A stretch of DNA of 64,000 bases, from the NCBI GenBank assembly GCA_000499405.2, contig HG738140.1, positions 10,753,560-10,817,559 of the forward strand, given 5' to 3'. Positions 20,341 to 33,555 of the stretch are shown piece after piece; position 1 is the stretch's first letter; every line of letters begins with the position of its first letter. Position numbers and translations under genes: made by a program. Source of the DNA: Onchocerca volvulus (taxonomy: Eukaryota; Nematoda; Chromadorea; Rhabditida; Onchocercidae). Below the pieces are notes generated by a model. The model made no database searches, was not told where the DNA came from, and saw nothing but the letters and a program-made list of their open reading frames with translations.

Positions 20341-23300
20341 ATGAATTCGCCATCTGACGATGGACAGTATACAGATACTGATAGAGAAGAAGGTGTTATC
20401 GATGATGATAAGAAAAGCTCAGGTTTATTTTATGGTTCAGTTGTGCAGACTGCAATATATCACATTATGTCCTACGACATTTCACTTCTTCCTGCTAACT
20501 TTCTTTAATCTTATCATTTTTGAAGTAAACATTTCGTTTTTGAATACGGGAAGAACTGTTAAGAGAGCCTCAAATTAAATAACATGATCATTGGATTGAA
20601 ATAATATTACGTGGATTTTCAGAAGACGGCATTTCTATTTCTTGTAATAGTTCAGATCCAAATAATCATCATATAGAAATGGAAAAAAGACAGCAGGAAT
20701 CTTCATCATCTTCGTCGAGTGATGTTGGTTAGTTCTTGTTAGCAGTTTATATATGTTGAATTTTGCTGTTCATTTCCATTATGCCTATGAAATCATATTT
20801 GAAACTCACTACGAAACTTGTGTGTATTAACGACAGATTACATCATATTATATATATCATCATTTACTGATATGTGTAATATGATATGATCTGTCGTCGG
20901 ATATAATATAATCTGTCGTCAGATATAATTTATCTGTGCTAAAGAATGCTATATGAAATAGCCTAAAGACTTCATTAACAGGAACTATTTTCACTGAATT
21001 CTGTTTCTGTTCTAGAGGGTGAAGAAGCTCGATTACGCCAAAAACTGTTGGAAAGACGTAATGTGCTGAACAGTTCTTCATTGTTAAAGCGTGAAGTTAT
21101 TGAAGTGGAACGTGGTAGCACTTCATCGGTTTCGGTTACAATTACCAATATTGATAAAAAATCGAAGTCAAAAATACAATCGATATCTCCTAAAACAAAA
21201 AAATCATCGAAATTATCTAATGTAATTGACTCAAGTGATGAAGAAATGTTTTCCATACAACCTAAAGAATCGGTACGTGTATCATAGTGTATATGATAAT
21301 GTGATAATAAATGATGCAAGATAAATAATTTTCTTAAAAATGCTCTAGTTCATTTTCTTGATCTCTCTTAGCTGCTGCAAATTGTTTTCTTTGTATTTTA
21401 TTCTCTTGCTCATATCTTCTTCAGGTTATAAAAAAACGCAGTCATTCTGTTCGCTCTAATGAGTACAGGGAACGTGGACGTGGAGGACCCAGTGACAAGA
21501 TTAGAAAGCCGGAAAAAACGAGAGACGAGAAACACTGGCACAAAGAACGAAAACATGACAAGCACACACATGGTGATTATGTCAGCAGAGACTATGATTC
21601 TCATGAGGTAATCTTTTCTTTTTTTTCAGATTCGTCAATCTTTGTTTAGAAAGAAAAAGTATACTGCTTAAATTTTCAAAATTCATTTTGAATTCATTGT
21701 TTCAGACCCACAAACGTCACATCTCTGCCAAACATCAACAGCCGCGAGAACATGAATCACGGCTTGCTGGACGTGTAGTTTTACCTGATGCGAAATCAAC
21801 TCAGAAGCCTTCATCCATGAAAATGTCTTACAAAGAACGTGAAAATCACAATGAATCCAAAACAGAGCGATTGCATCATGTAAAAGATGCAAACAAAAAG
21901 TTCTTTTTATTCTTTGCTTCGTCTTCTTTTTAATAATTATGATTAAAAGTTTTCACAGTTGAAGCAAAAACTCGATACTTCCAGGAAATATTGGGCTTGA
22001 ATCTCTGAAATATTTTCTGTAAGGAAACGTAGAAAAGATAGTTTAAAAACCGTTCATCAATAGTGCAATAAATGATAAAAGATCAAGACGAATGTTTCGT
22101 TGAAAAGTTGATTTACTTAGCTATAGTGTTAAGTTACAGTTTCAGGGAATAAATAGTTCTTTATGTTCCTCATATATGTTTAGTAACATCTGGAAGCTAT
22201 CATATGTTGCGAGACGCATTTTTTTAAATTTATAAGACTCATTTTTACATACCTTTTTCAGCCGATCTCCACGTAAACGTGAAATTAATACAAGTCCCAA
22301 GAGAAGTGGTGTCGTTGTAGAATCAGAACTGCCATCAAAAAAAGTGCATGTAGAAAAAACTGATGGGACCGGAATAGGTTTGTCTGATTTAGAATGGTTT
22401 AATTTTTAAAGCAATATGAGAATTTGAAAAATCACTTTAATATTAACTGATTTAGAAATGACGATAACAAACGCTAGTGATAATGGAGGAAAAACAAAAG
22501 AAAAAATATCTGAAACACATGCCGAAACACATAGTAAGAAATCTGATCAAATGATTAGTGGAGATGAATTGCACGAAAAGCAACCATCGGTTTCACAAAA
22601 AGGTTTTTCTCAGTTTGAAAATTTGAATTTTTCTTTAACTTCAAATTGTTTTAAAATTTTAATTTTCTTTATAAAAGTAATTAGACAGTAGCAGCAATTT
22701 CGAGGACAATTCAACGATATGAGCAACAATCAGATCGAATAAAAGTCTCAAGAAACTTTCAAAAAAGATTCAAGGAGCAATCCTTTGATCAGCATAAATG
22801 TTCATTCTTTTTTTTTTTTTTGGATCTTACTTTTTTTTTTAGCTACACTGATAGGTCCATCGAAATATTCGAAGTTCGACAGTGACCCAGAAGATGAACA
22901 AGAAGAAAAATACGAAATCAAACCTCCTGATACGAAAGACAATGAAGAAATGGTTGTGGATAGTATTTCAGGTATTTCAGTTTGCATATGTCGCATAAAT
23001 ATATTACTCATTATAAACGCTGTTAACAAACAAACATAACCTTTACAATTAATATAGTGTCAGCAAACTCTCATTAAACATGATTTTTATAAATAACTGA
23101 TTTAGATGCTGAAAGTGATGTAATTTTACGTAATTCGGATGAGGATAGCATGGATTTGCTCGAGTTGGATGAGGAACAAATGGCTAATTTATCGCCAGAA
23201 ACACGAAATAGGTCAACATATTTTTTATATATTGCATCTGCATAATTCAATGTTTCATATTTTTCCAATCTTTAAAAATTTGAAAGTTCATTACATCATA

Positions 23301-25947
23301 TTTTAGACTCGAAGAAGAGCAGCAAAAGCGACTGATTACTAAGCTGCCTGTTTATTACCCTGGTATTAGTGGATGTCGAAATGTTGCTGAGTTTGAATGT
23401 TTGAACCGTATTGAAGAAGGCACTTTTGGTGTTGTTTATCGCGCTAAAGAGAAAAAAACAGGTTGTTTTGATACTGATATTTTATCTTTTCGTAATCTTA
23501 ATTTTTAGATTTCTGCATCTCCTATAATGATGATCATTTAATTCTCACTTTTAAATCATAAATTATTTCAACCTATAAATTTTACCATTTTTATGTTTAG
23601 ATGAAATAGTTGCTTTAAAGCGTTTAAAGATGGAGAAAGAAAAAGAAGGTTTCCCAATCACATCGCTTCGGGAAATTAACATGCTTCTGAAAGCTGGCAA
23701 TCATCCTAATATTGTTAATGTTCGGGTAAGTTAATCTTACTATTAAGCTATTAAATTTTCTTCGCAAGTATTTAGTTTCAAGCTGTCAAAATTTTGATTA
23801 TTACAGGAAATAGTAATTGGTTCGAATATGGACAAAATTTATTTGGTCATGGAATATGTTGAGCATGATATGAAAAGCCTCATGGATACCATGTACTCGC
23901 GTGGAAAACGATTCAGGACAGGTAAATTTTTTTGAATAGCATCATTCTTGATATTCTGTTCTTTTTGTTTTTTTTCTTTTCGTCTTTTTTCTTTTTTCTT
24001 TTCTTTTTTTTTTTTTTTTTTTTTTTGGAATATTTGAAAAGTCAATAGCCGGTGGTTGTTTTAAAAAACTTTTTTTTTTTGTCAAATTGAGTTTGGAATG
24101 CCACAGATTAAATAATTTTGATTTTGTTGATATAGTTAATGCAATTTTCAACTCATTCGAGTTTTAGTTGAGTTCATAATTGCCCTAATATCTTTCAGAT
24201 CGTCATTTTTTATATTACTCCTGATCTGAATATTATAGGCGAAGTGAAAACTTTACTTCATCAACTGCTTTCTGGTGTGGCACACATGCATGATGAATGG
24301 ATTTTGCATCGAGATTTGAAAACATCAAATCTCCTTTTATCACATAAAGGGATCTTGAAGGTTTTTTTTTAGAGAGTTCATTTCTATTGTATTTTCATAA
24401 ACTTCAAATTTCTTTCCGAAAATTCAATTTTTTTCTTTTTTTGTAAGACATATTTTTAAATTTTAGATTGGCGATTTTGGTTTATCACGTGAATTTGGAG
24501 ATCCTCTCAAACCGTATACACCTATCGTTGTTACATTGTGGTATAGAGCTCCTGAATTATTGCTGGGTGTTAAAGTATGCCTTTTGTTGATTTTTTCTGA
24601 TTAATGCATTGCATTCTTTGCTTGTGTGAATCATTTTCAGGAATATTCAACAGCTGTCGATATGTGGTCTTGCGGTTGTATTTTTGCTGAATTTATAAAA
24701 TTAAAACCGCTGTTTCCTGGAAAGGGCGAGATGGATCAGATTAATAAAATCTTCACTGTATGTTTGATTTTTGCATATCTCTTTACAGTAGATGCTATGA
24801 TACGAAATATGACTGGTTATCAAATTTTCGCTTTATATCGCTATATATATTTCTCCTTTTTCATCTTAAGATTAAGGTACTTGAACATTTTGGTTTGAAT
24901 AGTTTTTGGACAATCCTTCGTGTTTTTTGTTGCCATTCTAATAATCTCCATAATTCGTCTTCTTCATGTCTTTTTAACTAATAAATACCAAAATCAAGTT
25001 TGTTGTACTTCATTCATGAGTTTGTATCTCACACTTTGTTTAATCAGCAATAACTAAATGTACTGTCAGAAAAATTACAATTTATAGATTGATTTTGAAG
25101 TGCAATGCTGAAAAAGAAATATAGTTGCTGTACTTATTATCTCAAGAAATAATATTCATCCAACATAAAATTTAGGATCTGGGGACTCCAAATGACAGTT
25201 TCTGGTCTGGTTATAGCAGTCTTCCTGGACCAAGGAAAACCACTTTTGAGCATCATGATGCAGGAGAATTAGAAAAGAAGTTTCCACCAAGTTTGATCGA
25301 TGAGAGAGGGCTAGAATTTATTAAAGAGTATGTTTGCTGAATATTTAAGCTGTTCATTATATTATAAATTATTCATGTTTATTGTAAATTGTTCATGCTT
25401 TTCTTAGATCTTTTAGATAATATTCCAAAATCCTGTAGAAAATAAGGAATTATTTTAAAGGTTTTCATTCAGATTACTGACTTACGATCCAGCTAAACGA
25501 ATTTCTGCTCATGAAGCATTGGCTCATGATTGGTTTGAGCGTTATCCACCACCGACGCCTCCAGAGATGTTTCCAACATGGCCAGCAAAAAGTGAATTGG
25601 GGAAATCGGTTGTGAATACGCCAATTACAAAACCATCTTCATCTAAAGAAGTTAAAATTATTCTTTAATATTTCTTTGCAAGATGTTTTATAATTGCTTT
25701 ATTGTTTCGGTCAAGCATTCCAGGCGGTTTATTTTCCATAACTCACATGGATGAAGTCACTTATTGCTATGTTCTGGGGCGATGATGAATTACCGAAGTA
25801 TTTCGACTGTGTTGAATAACATTTTTTTTTTTTTGTTTCCAGGCACAAAATGCAAAGTTATACAAGGAATTGAAAGTAGAGCCGAAGAAAGAAGCGTCAA
25901 CAACTTTTGCATTAAAATTTGATGTAGCTCCAAAATTCAGTAAATGA
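20341..25947 (+). CDS. cdk-11: CDK11 / PITSLRE cyclin-dependent kinase
   Basis: Cyclin-L-dependent kinase acting in transcription and pre-mRNA splicing. Exons: 20341-20422, 20623-20727, 21016-21272, 21425-21607, 21706-about 21899, 22262-22377, 22456-22602, 22843-22971, 23106-23211, 23307-23461, 23601-23725, 23807-23921, 24239-24360, 24467-24574, 24641-24757, 25176-25327, 25473-25650, 25843-25947; about 831 residues. The junction after the fifth exon needs a weak GTTCTT donor; the rest are sound. The N-terminal half is acidic and Ser/Arg/Lys-rich ([20 protein letters not shown]), as in CDK11. Kinase: [11 protein letters not shown] glycine loop, VALKRLK, the exact PITSLRE helix after [41 protein letters not shown], and [14 protein letters not shown] after the domain. 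Exon 17 can read on to a stop at 25668 instead of splicing, giving a short alternative tail. The family is certain. Confidence 0.95.
20831..20937. repeat. Inverted and tandem repeats in a cdk-11 intron
   Basis: Arms 20831-20850 and 20877-20896 are inverted copies with 18 of 20 matches. The right arm runs into a tandem of the word ATCTGTCGTC-R-GATATAAT, repeated at about 20888 and 20911. It lies in intron 2. It may be a small fold-back element. Confidence 0.7.
23940..24030. repeat. Long polypyrimidine/T tract in a cdk-11 intron
   Basis: About 90 bases of almost pure T with scattered C and G, ending in a run of more than 20 T. It lies in the intron between kinase exons at 23921 and 24239. Lysine-rich open frames on the minus strand are an artefact of it. 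Confidence 0.85.
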
Positions 25948-27084
25948 TGTAATGGTTGGTCTATATCATTTTTTATATATTTTCGAATTGATTTGAAAAA
26001 TATATTATTTTTTTCAATTCCATTTAAACCATAAATAGAATGTGACTATAGGAAATGCTCAAATGCACAAATCATTTGTTAAATATTGTGAACTTAGTGC
26101 GAAATTTTTGTCTTAGTTACATTTTTCTCAGTTATAGCCGAGAAACATATTTGTCCTTTTTTTGATGTTTGTATCATATTGATTTTATAAAAAATGAAAA
26201 TAAAACATTTAAAAACCTTGGATTTAATTAGAGTAAAATTTTTTGCTAAAAATTTAGTTGAACTTTATTCGGGAAATCACTTATGAATCAAAGATATGTA
26301 AATAGTTTTAAAAATTTTTCCAGAAATCGGGAATCCAAAAATCTTGTTACGGCTCATCCAGTGCTAATGATTCATGATATCGTCGCATCTCTTAATCGGC
26401 TACTAGCAATAAATAATTGATCTCACCACAGTGCATTCTCAATAACTTTATTGTTTAAATCAGTCAACTGTTTTGTGTACATAAATTACAATGAGATTTG
26501 TCAGAGTATATTTTTATGTTCCAAGTTTCTTTTTTTATTATTCAAATATTTGTTTAAATGATTGTTAAATTAAATAATTGTTAAATTAAAGAAATAAAAA
26601 AAAAATTATTGATTACCTCAACCATTTAATTTCTTGGGTAAAGCCTGAAATTCGAATATTCTACTGCTGCATATGACGTAAATTTGTACAAGCAAGCAAA
26701 TATATTTGTATCTAGACTAATTAATAGTTATATATAGGTTATCAAGTAAAGATTTCAGCATTTGAAAAAGTAGGGGTAAAAAGCATCAATTTTAATCAAA
26801 AGTCTTGTTTTGGACTGTAAATATTTAGTAGAAGGTATTTTTTCTGCAGTACATTCAGTGAGAAAGAATTTAATTCTCCGAATGATAGTAAAAAATTTTT
26901 CATGTTTTCAGCAATATAAAAAAGGAATTGGTCTGATTTGGTCTTTGATAGATTATTTTGACTAACAGATGTATAGGAATTCTATTTATTTATATTTATC
27001 CACTCAATGATTCACAAAAAAAATGGCCAACAACATCAGAAAAGCTAGAATGAATGATTCTGGACAGATTTAGAAGAATGGTGT
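25948..27084. other. Intergenic, 3' flank of cdk-11
   Basis: AT-rich. An AATAAA poly(A) signal in the context ATGAAAATAAAACATT near 26198-26203 could end the cdk-11 transcript. No gene recognised. Confidence 0.45.
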
Positions 27085-27669
27085 TTGTCATGTATCTTCA
27101 GTTTTTCTGCTCTTTTTCCAGAGATATATACAGCCCAGACACACTTCCATGACTTTGCTGTTAATCAACAATACATGCTCTTCCAGTATGTATGTGATTG
27201 CTCATTTCATAAATATTCATCTCAACTTGAGCGGAAGATTCTATATTCTTCTTCTGGCCTTGAAGGAAATGTTAAATCTCCAAGTAAGAAATTTTTGTCT
27301 AGGCTATGTCGATGCTTGAATTTCGCTCTTCTAAATTAATGTTAAATTATTCAAGAACTTTAAACAAATAGGTGATTTCAGCAGAGGCGAAATTCGATAA
27401 GCAATTCATTCACAATCAATTTCAAAAAAGTCGACAGATTTTTTCGATTTATTCATAGTTATTGATCCTTAGAGATTGACTATGTTGTTTAATTGATTTA
27501 CAATTCCCGAAAGTTTATAGCGGAATTTTATAACCCTCGATATGATAATTATTTCATTTATGAATTTTTAGAGGGAACTGTATTTGTTAGTTTCACCGAT
27601 GAGCAAAGTAAAAATTCAGCTAATTTTTCTACAGTGATTCAAGTACATCGTCGTGTAAATAAAAATTGA
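27085..27669 (+). CDS. Possible small secreted protein, two exons
   Basis: An open stretch ending at 27282 (before GTAAGA) joins in phase to an exon starting at 27573 after TTTTTAG and stopping at 27669. The product would begin with a hydrophobic signal-like segment (CIFSFSALFPEIYTA), then QTHFHDFAVNQQ, a Cys pair (YVCDCSF), LERKILYSSSGLEGNVKSPK, GTVFVSFTDEQS and end VHRRVNKN. I do not recognise it. There is no ATG in frame at its start (the first codon shown is TTG), so an upstream exon or a different start is needed. The coherent splice join and protein-like composition are the only support. Confidence 0.35.
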
Positions 27670-27761
27670 AAAAGCATATGACTTTATAATCTAATATGGT
27701 GTGAGACATTCAGACAATAATCTTTCTTCATGTTATATGTATTCTTTTCAAAATTTATGGT

Positions 27762-30700
27762 CTAATGATTTGAAAATGCTATCAACAGTACACCAATTAA
27801 ACCAATGGCAACTGCCGAAAATGTAACCGTCAAATTTTTCTTGCCCTGAAATTATCGATAATTATGCTTTCTTGAATTCGAAATTTAGATTTAATCAGTT
27901 CTGAAAGCATTTTTAACCATACTAAATTTTGATGAAATTTCGAAAAGATTCGCTCACTTTCACATCCTTGAAAAGCAGCACGTCCGCTAGAACTCCAATC
28001 GTTGATGGCAACTGAAATGTACAGAAAATATTGCCAGTTAATAGCTAATTTTATTTCCTAATAATTCTATCCATACATTTTATGATATAGCATGAAATGA
28101 AACAAACCCGTGTAGTGATTGGGAAGCTAACAGTTTGTGATAGCATACGATTTGAAACGAACCACAGTGTCATTCCAATACACCACAATACTCCGTAAGC
28201 AGCTGAGGGTAATATCTAAATTTCAGAACTGTTTTGACCTTTTCTACTTTCCTACCTGATTGTGATAAGTAAGAAAGTAAGATGAGATTGATGAGGAAGA
28301 AAAGATAGGTAAGATATCTTTTAATTTTTAAATTATGCTCATGACTGATCAGGTCATTCACTTATGATTTTTACAACTTCTTAATCAAATGATTTCATGG
28401 GCAGTGCAAGTTCGGCTTTGTAGCCAATTAGAAAAGAAAAAGAAGAAATTCGAAAAAATTACTCCGTTCTTCAGTAAGTGAAAAAGTTACCAGTTCTGCT
28501 GGAGCATGTGTGCGACCTCTCATCCAGATGCAGTAACCAATGAAATATATAGTTGAACAGAAAAATACTGCACAGAAATGTGGAAAAACATAGTCTAGGA
28601 CTAAAAAAGAAAAAAGAAATAAAAAAGTTCAATTCTTTTCAGTGACCGAGCAATAAAAATTTATTAAATGATGATGAAATATTACCACTAGGAGATGCTT
28701 TTGGATCAGTATCTTGAATATATACGATAGGTGTCATCATCAAACCATGAAGGATTCCCAGAAATACGGCTAGCCCGAGAGATCTGCAAATTCATGTATG
28801 ACATTTCATCAAATAAATCGTGCAGTATTCTAGAGATGTTACATAGAATTCACGAAATTAAATTTGACATAGAAAAACGGACATGATCTTGGCGCATGAA
28901 TGATTCACGTATTTTTCAGTGACAATCAATCACAAAGTTTCCAAGCCGATTCGATCCATAAATCACTCCGAAAGGAAAGTGATTACTTGAACAGCTGCGA
29001 AAAATTTTTTGCGAAAAACAAAATTGCGAAAGTTGCTGATGAATTCGGGAGAAGGGAACGTAGTGAGAAGGATCATGAAGACAGCATAGTAACGTTTGCA
29101 GTCGAAATTTCAGCACAAACTAATGGCAAGAATGATTTGCGTGCACGCTTGGCTTATCCCAGTTATAGGTTGAAATTTACCCAATCTTTTTCTTTGTTAT
29201 ATGAGATGTCGGTTTGGAAGCATTGTGATCAATCCGCTTTCGTGCTGCCGAATTGTCTTCTATTTGCTGCATCGAAATAACGTCGCTTTCTGGAACCGAC
29301 GAATTGTCTACAGAGTGTCGCTGCTGATTCTTGTGTTTCACGAAAACAAACATGAATCCGCTGTAAGAAAAGATATTCAATTCAGAATAGAATTCGAATC
29401 TTTCTCTTTTGCATTAATATCTCATCACCAGGTATAATGGATATTTTATAAGAAACGTTTTTGAACTCTTTCCGATTTACTAACTTCATGTCAGTTCCGC
29501 TTTTGAATGAGTGATCAAAATGATTGATACATTGCTGTAAAATGAAAAAACTTTCTCGGTGATTCAAAAGATTGATTAGGTTTGAAGGAATAATAGGATG
29601 AAGATCAGACTTCATGAAGAACATTAGACTAATACTATCAAATGTAAAATATGGCATGCTTAGTGCATAGGAGTCGTGCATTTGAAAGTTATCGTTCCTA
29701 TTATCAAATGGACAAAAGTAATTAAAAAATAATAATTATCAATTGATGTCCAATTGTTAGGAATGATTGACATTAAACTTGCCAACATGTATTATACTGA
29801 CATAATGCAAGTGTAATTTTATTAATAATTTTGCGATCAACGGAAAGAGAAATTGATTGATTAGTGAAGTGAATGTATAATCTTTTGAAACAAGCGATAC
29901 CTGAGCAGAACGAAAAATAGTCCGACGACATTCATTGTATTATTGTAAACCGATTGCGGACGTGTGCCAAAGAAACCGAATCGTGCTACTCCCCAGCCAA
30001 TTAATACCTAATTTTACGATAAAGTTCATTTCCGGAGATAAAATAACTAGCAAATGAAAGAAGCTGGAAAATGACGCAAAATAGAAGAAGAAAGGTAAGT
30101 GTCAAGAAAAGTCTACTGTCCATTGTTTCCTTCTAGCTGGACAGAAACACATACCTGCACTGAACTCCAGACTAACATTCCAACACCGATGCCAAGATGG
30201 TTGATTATTGGAACTGATGCTATATTACCTAAAATTAAATGACAACAATGAAAACAAATAAATATTTGAAGTATAAAATGCGGAAAAGAAAATTCTTTTT
30301 ATTCATTACTGATCTGCCAGACATTGTCAGTAATGAGTTATGAATCCTTGAAAAAGCTCGAAAATCTCAAACCATTCTGTTCGTGTCTCTAATGTTTCGA
30401 TAACAATTGGATTAATTTCAATGAATTCTTACAACACTTTATAAAATTCAGTTGCGATTATAAAATTTATGAAAAGAAGAAATTATTTAACTGTTGCGAA
30501 CAAAAAGCCGCCAATCATAGCGATCGGATTGAAGGCCGGAAAGTCTCTAGCAATATTAATTAGAAAACCGACGATGAATACAACGGCGCACTGTATCCAT
30601 TGCACATATAGTCCTGAAATTCTGGAGTAAAAAAACGATAAAAAGGTAAATGAAACTGATGATATTAAGTTATTATTACTTGGAAATTTTTTTACAAATA

Positions 30701-30841
30701 ATGAATTATGCAAGTACAAAATTGTATCCGAAAAAACAAATTACCATCTTTGCAATCGAAATTACGCAGCGGCGTAAACATAAAACCAAACGCGATGCAT
30801 GATATGATGCAGGATGTAAATCCGACCAATGTTTCATTCAT
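27762..30841 (-). CDS. TMEM144: TMEM144-family multipass membrane protein
   Basis: TMEM144 belongs to the drug/metabolite-transporter-like membrane proteins; its substrate is not established. Exons: 30841-30745, 30613-30492, 30228-30155, 30007-29901, 29360-29181, 28783-28686, 28594-28491, 28215-28108, 28011-27958, 27845-27762. The product is about 342 residues, close to the 345 of the human protein, with roughly ten membrane segments, for example VVFIVGFLINIARDF, LGLAVFLGILHGLMM, FFCSTIYFIGYCIW and VAIGLIGVLLIAF. A hydrophilic loop with many charged residues (exon 5, KHKNQQRHSVDN to ITKKKIG) sits mid-protein between the halves. The exons sum to 1028 bases, one short of a whole frame: after FLFAT at 30492 the expected GN needs one extra G. 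Sequencing error, rare donor or real mutation are all possible. Confidence 0.9.
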
Positions 30842-30850
30842 TTTTCCTTC

Positions 30851-30858
30851 CTGAAAGT
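30851..30858 (-). promoter_or_regulatory. Likely trans-splice acceptor of TMEM144
   Basis: On the minus strand ACTTTCAG is followed by GAAGGAAAA and the ATG at 30841. This supports the start and suggests spliced-leader addition. Confidence 0.5.
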
Positions 30859-30903
30859 GCAAATTCGACAATACCTTCGAGATTTCTCATTTTTCACTGC
30901 ATG

Positions 30904-31000
30904 CTCTCGATATTATTTTCTTCCATGGAGATATCAAATTTTATCGAGAGGAATTGTCTAGAAAATTCATTCTACCAGTTTCAGGTAGTTTTTCTAGACA
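30904..31000. repeat. Two hairpin-forming inverted repeats upstream of TMEM144
   Basis: CTCTCGAT (30904-30911) pairs with ATCGAGAG (30943-30950). TGTCTAGAAAA (30955-30965) pairs exactly with its complement at 30990-31000, with an inner CTACC/GGTAG stem. Both lie just upstream of the TMEM144 start, in its outron or promoter. Confidence 0.7.
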
Positions 31001-31659
31001 GAATCGGTTGTTCCCATCGAAAAAGTACATAAAACTTTTAAAAATGTCATTTCTTACACTTAAATAAAAAATATAATTTTTTTTACATGCGCTGAATGCA
31101 TGCGCTGCCAGTTTGGACATTATTTTGCCTTTGAAAATTATACATCAAAATTTAATTTTTGATGAACAGAAATTTGAAATTAAAATGTCGAAATCTTTCT
31201 TAAAAATTGAAATTTTTTGATAAATGAATGTCTAAAGTTGAAAAACTGGAACTATAAGCATGCAAACATTACATTTCCGTATGATTCAAAGAAATTAATT
31301 TTGTTTTTCGTGAAAATACGAAACTTTTTCAGATGAATTCAGAAAACTGTCATTCAAAATAGAGTTTTAAGAAACCAATTAGTGAAACAATGTAATATAT
31401 GAATATATAAGCGCTAATAAACGATACACCATTTTCATTGTTAATTGAACAATATCATAGTTTATAATCAGCAATTTTTTTTCGCGGCAAATAATATGTT
31501 TGTCTTTCAACCATTAAACATCAAATATTTTCAATAGTTTTTACATCATTATCATTATTATCAGCGTTATTAGTTGCATTGATGAGAACAGGTTTTCACC
31601 CTCCGCTGAAATGTTTTCACATTTCTGTATTTTATGTCATCGATAATTCGTAAAAAAAA

Positions 31660-31790
31660 AAAAAATTCTCACTCTTTTCCGTCGCACAATTAATTCCAAA
31701 ATCGTTCATCATATTCAGTGGTAAATACCCCGGATATAACGTATTATTGCACATTATTAATGCATATCGAAACATACTTTTTCTTTTCAA
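31660..31790 (-). other. Exon-like patch, unrecognised
   Basis: On the minus strand the frame SMFRYALIMCNNTLYPGY, continuing LPLNMMNDFGINCATEK, ends at a GTGAGA donor-like site. It has two cysteines and protein-like composition. No neighbouring exon could be joined, and I do not recognise the family. Weak. Confidence 0.2.
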
Positions 31791-33555
31791 ACTGGCCTTA
31801 TAAGTATTAGTAAGCAATCAAATGGAAGTAAATGCATAAAAGAGGAATAAAAACACATGGCCAATTACTATTGTTTTTTCAAAAATTATGACAAATCAGG
31901 CTATAAATCAGCATTTGATAAACAATGATATGATTGAAAACACAGAACTATATATTAGATATGTTTCGATAGGTGACAAATATTCACCTTAGAATACAAA
32001 GAAATCTTAATAAAAATAATATATTAGAACAGAGAAATTACGATTAAATGAGATGCAAGGAAAAGTACCATGATAGATTGCACTGATGGAAGGAATTGAT
32101 TTTAATTAAACAAAAATAGATTTCGTTTGTTTGATTAAAGTACAGTTTAAATAGTCTGAATAGATGGGGCAACGAAAAGACAAATTTGAAATTGAATCAA
32201 AAGAAAAAGATGAAACAAATTCTATTTAATGTCGAAGTAAAAAGATGGGGAAAGAAGGTTGGAAATTCAGCATCTTACAAGAGAATTGATGAAATACAGT
32301 ATCGTATTCTATGAAGCAGTGTTTGAAGATTAATTTATGAGAGAAGAGTTGTGACACTGAAAAAAACGACAAAATTGCTGCTCAGAGAAGAATTAGAATA
32401 TTTCACTTCATTGCTTTTCTACTCTTTTTACTCCTTACGTTCTTTCAAAATTTTATTTGTAATTATGTTTTTATTATATTTAATCAAACCGATATATTTA
32501 ATCTTTTCAATAGATTTTATTTTGCGCAATAGATGTGCAAATTAGTTTGCATAGTTCAGTTTAGTTGATCGATCAACTGCAGCAGCTATGGTTTGCAAAA
32601 AATATGTCAAGTTTTATTTCGTGTATTTCAAGTTCATTCTTTTTGGATTGATAAATAATTATTGTAAATGGAAGCATTTGGCCTCATTTCCAGAAGATTT
32701 TCTTTCTATGATATCCTAGAATAGGTTGTGATTTAATAAGATATATCCTTGTTGTATCTCAAAATATTTTTAAAAATATTGCAAATGATAATAGCACATA
32801 TTAGCAAAATTAATTTTAAATTGATGTAATAGTTTCATTGTTATATTGTTGTTGATGTTATTGATTATCTGTTTGTGAATCAAAATAAACAAATGTTTGA
32901 AACTCAAACGACAATGAAAAAAAATCACAAAATGTGATCCTCATTTGTTATTCTTTTTGAGAAATCTCCAAGTTAAGTTGCAAAAAATTCTGAAATATCT
33001 ACAAATTCCAAAATTTGCCGCGAAAATTTTACGACTCTTCAAAGTGCAAGTCAATTAAGTTTAGAAAAGCTATTTAAAAAGATGCCGAGCATGAATTCCA
33101 GATATATTCATAGCCTCATACGAGAAAATTGAAGATGATATGTCGATCACTTGATTTCATTATTGCTGATTTTAATTACATCTTATTCCAAAAAACTATT
33201 CTCAATACAACCTTGAAAATGCAATGTGGACAATTAAGGCATTGGACTTTAGAGTTTTCAAAGTAAAAACTTTGAAAGGTTGAAACCAATATCTTCAACA
33301 GCATTATACACTTCAATTTACTGAGGATATGGAACTATTATTAATTTTTTTTTTTTAAACACATCATTTATTTTGTATAATAAAAAAAATTTTTTTTGCC
33401 TGGAATTGCATTATACAGAAAATCACTTTAATTTCATGCATTATTCACTGAATACAATTGTAAATTTTGAAATTGATACAAATTTAAAAATGAAAACAAC
33501 AAAAAAATAATGCCAGCCTTCTCCAAAAATTTTTTCAGAGAAGAATTCTCAAATC

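Noticed and set aside
23839..24151. Lysine-rich minus-strand frames
   Set aside because: Produced by the long T tract in a cdk-11 intron.
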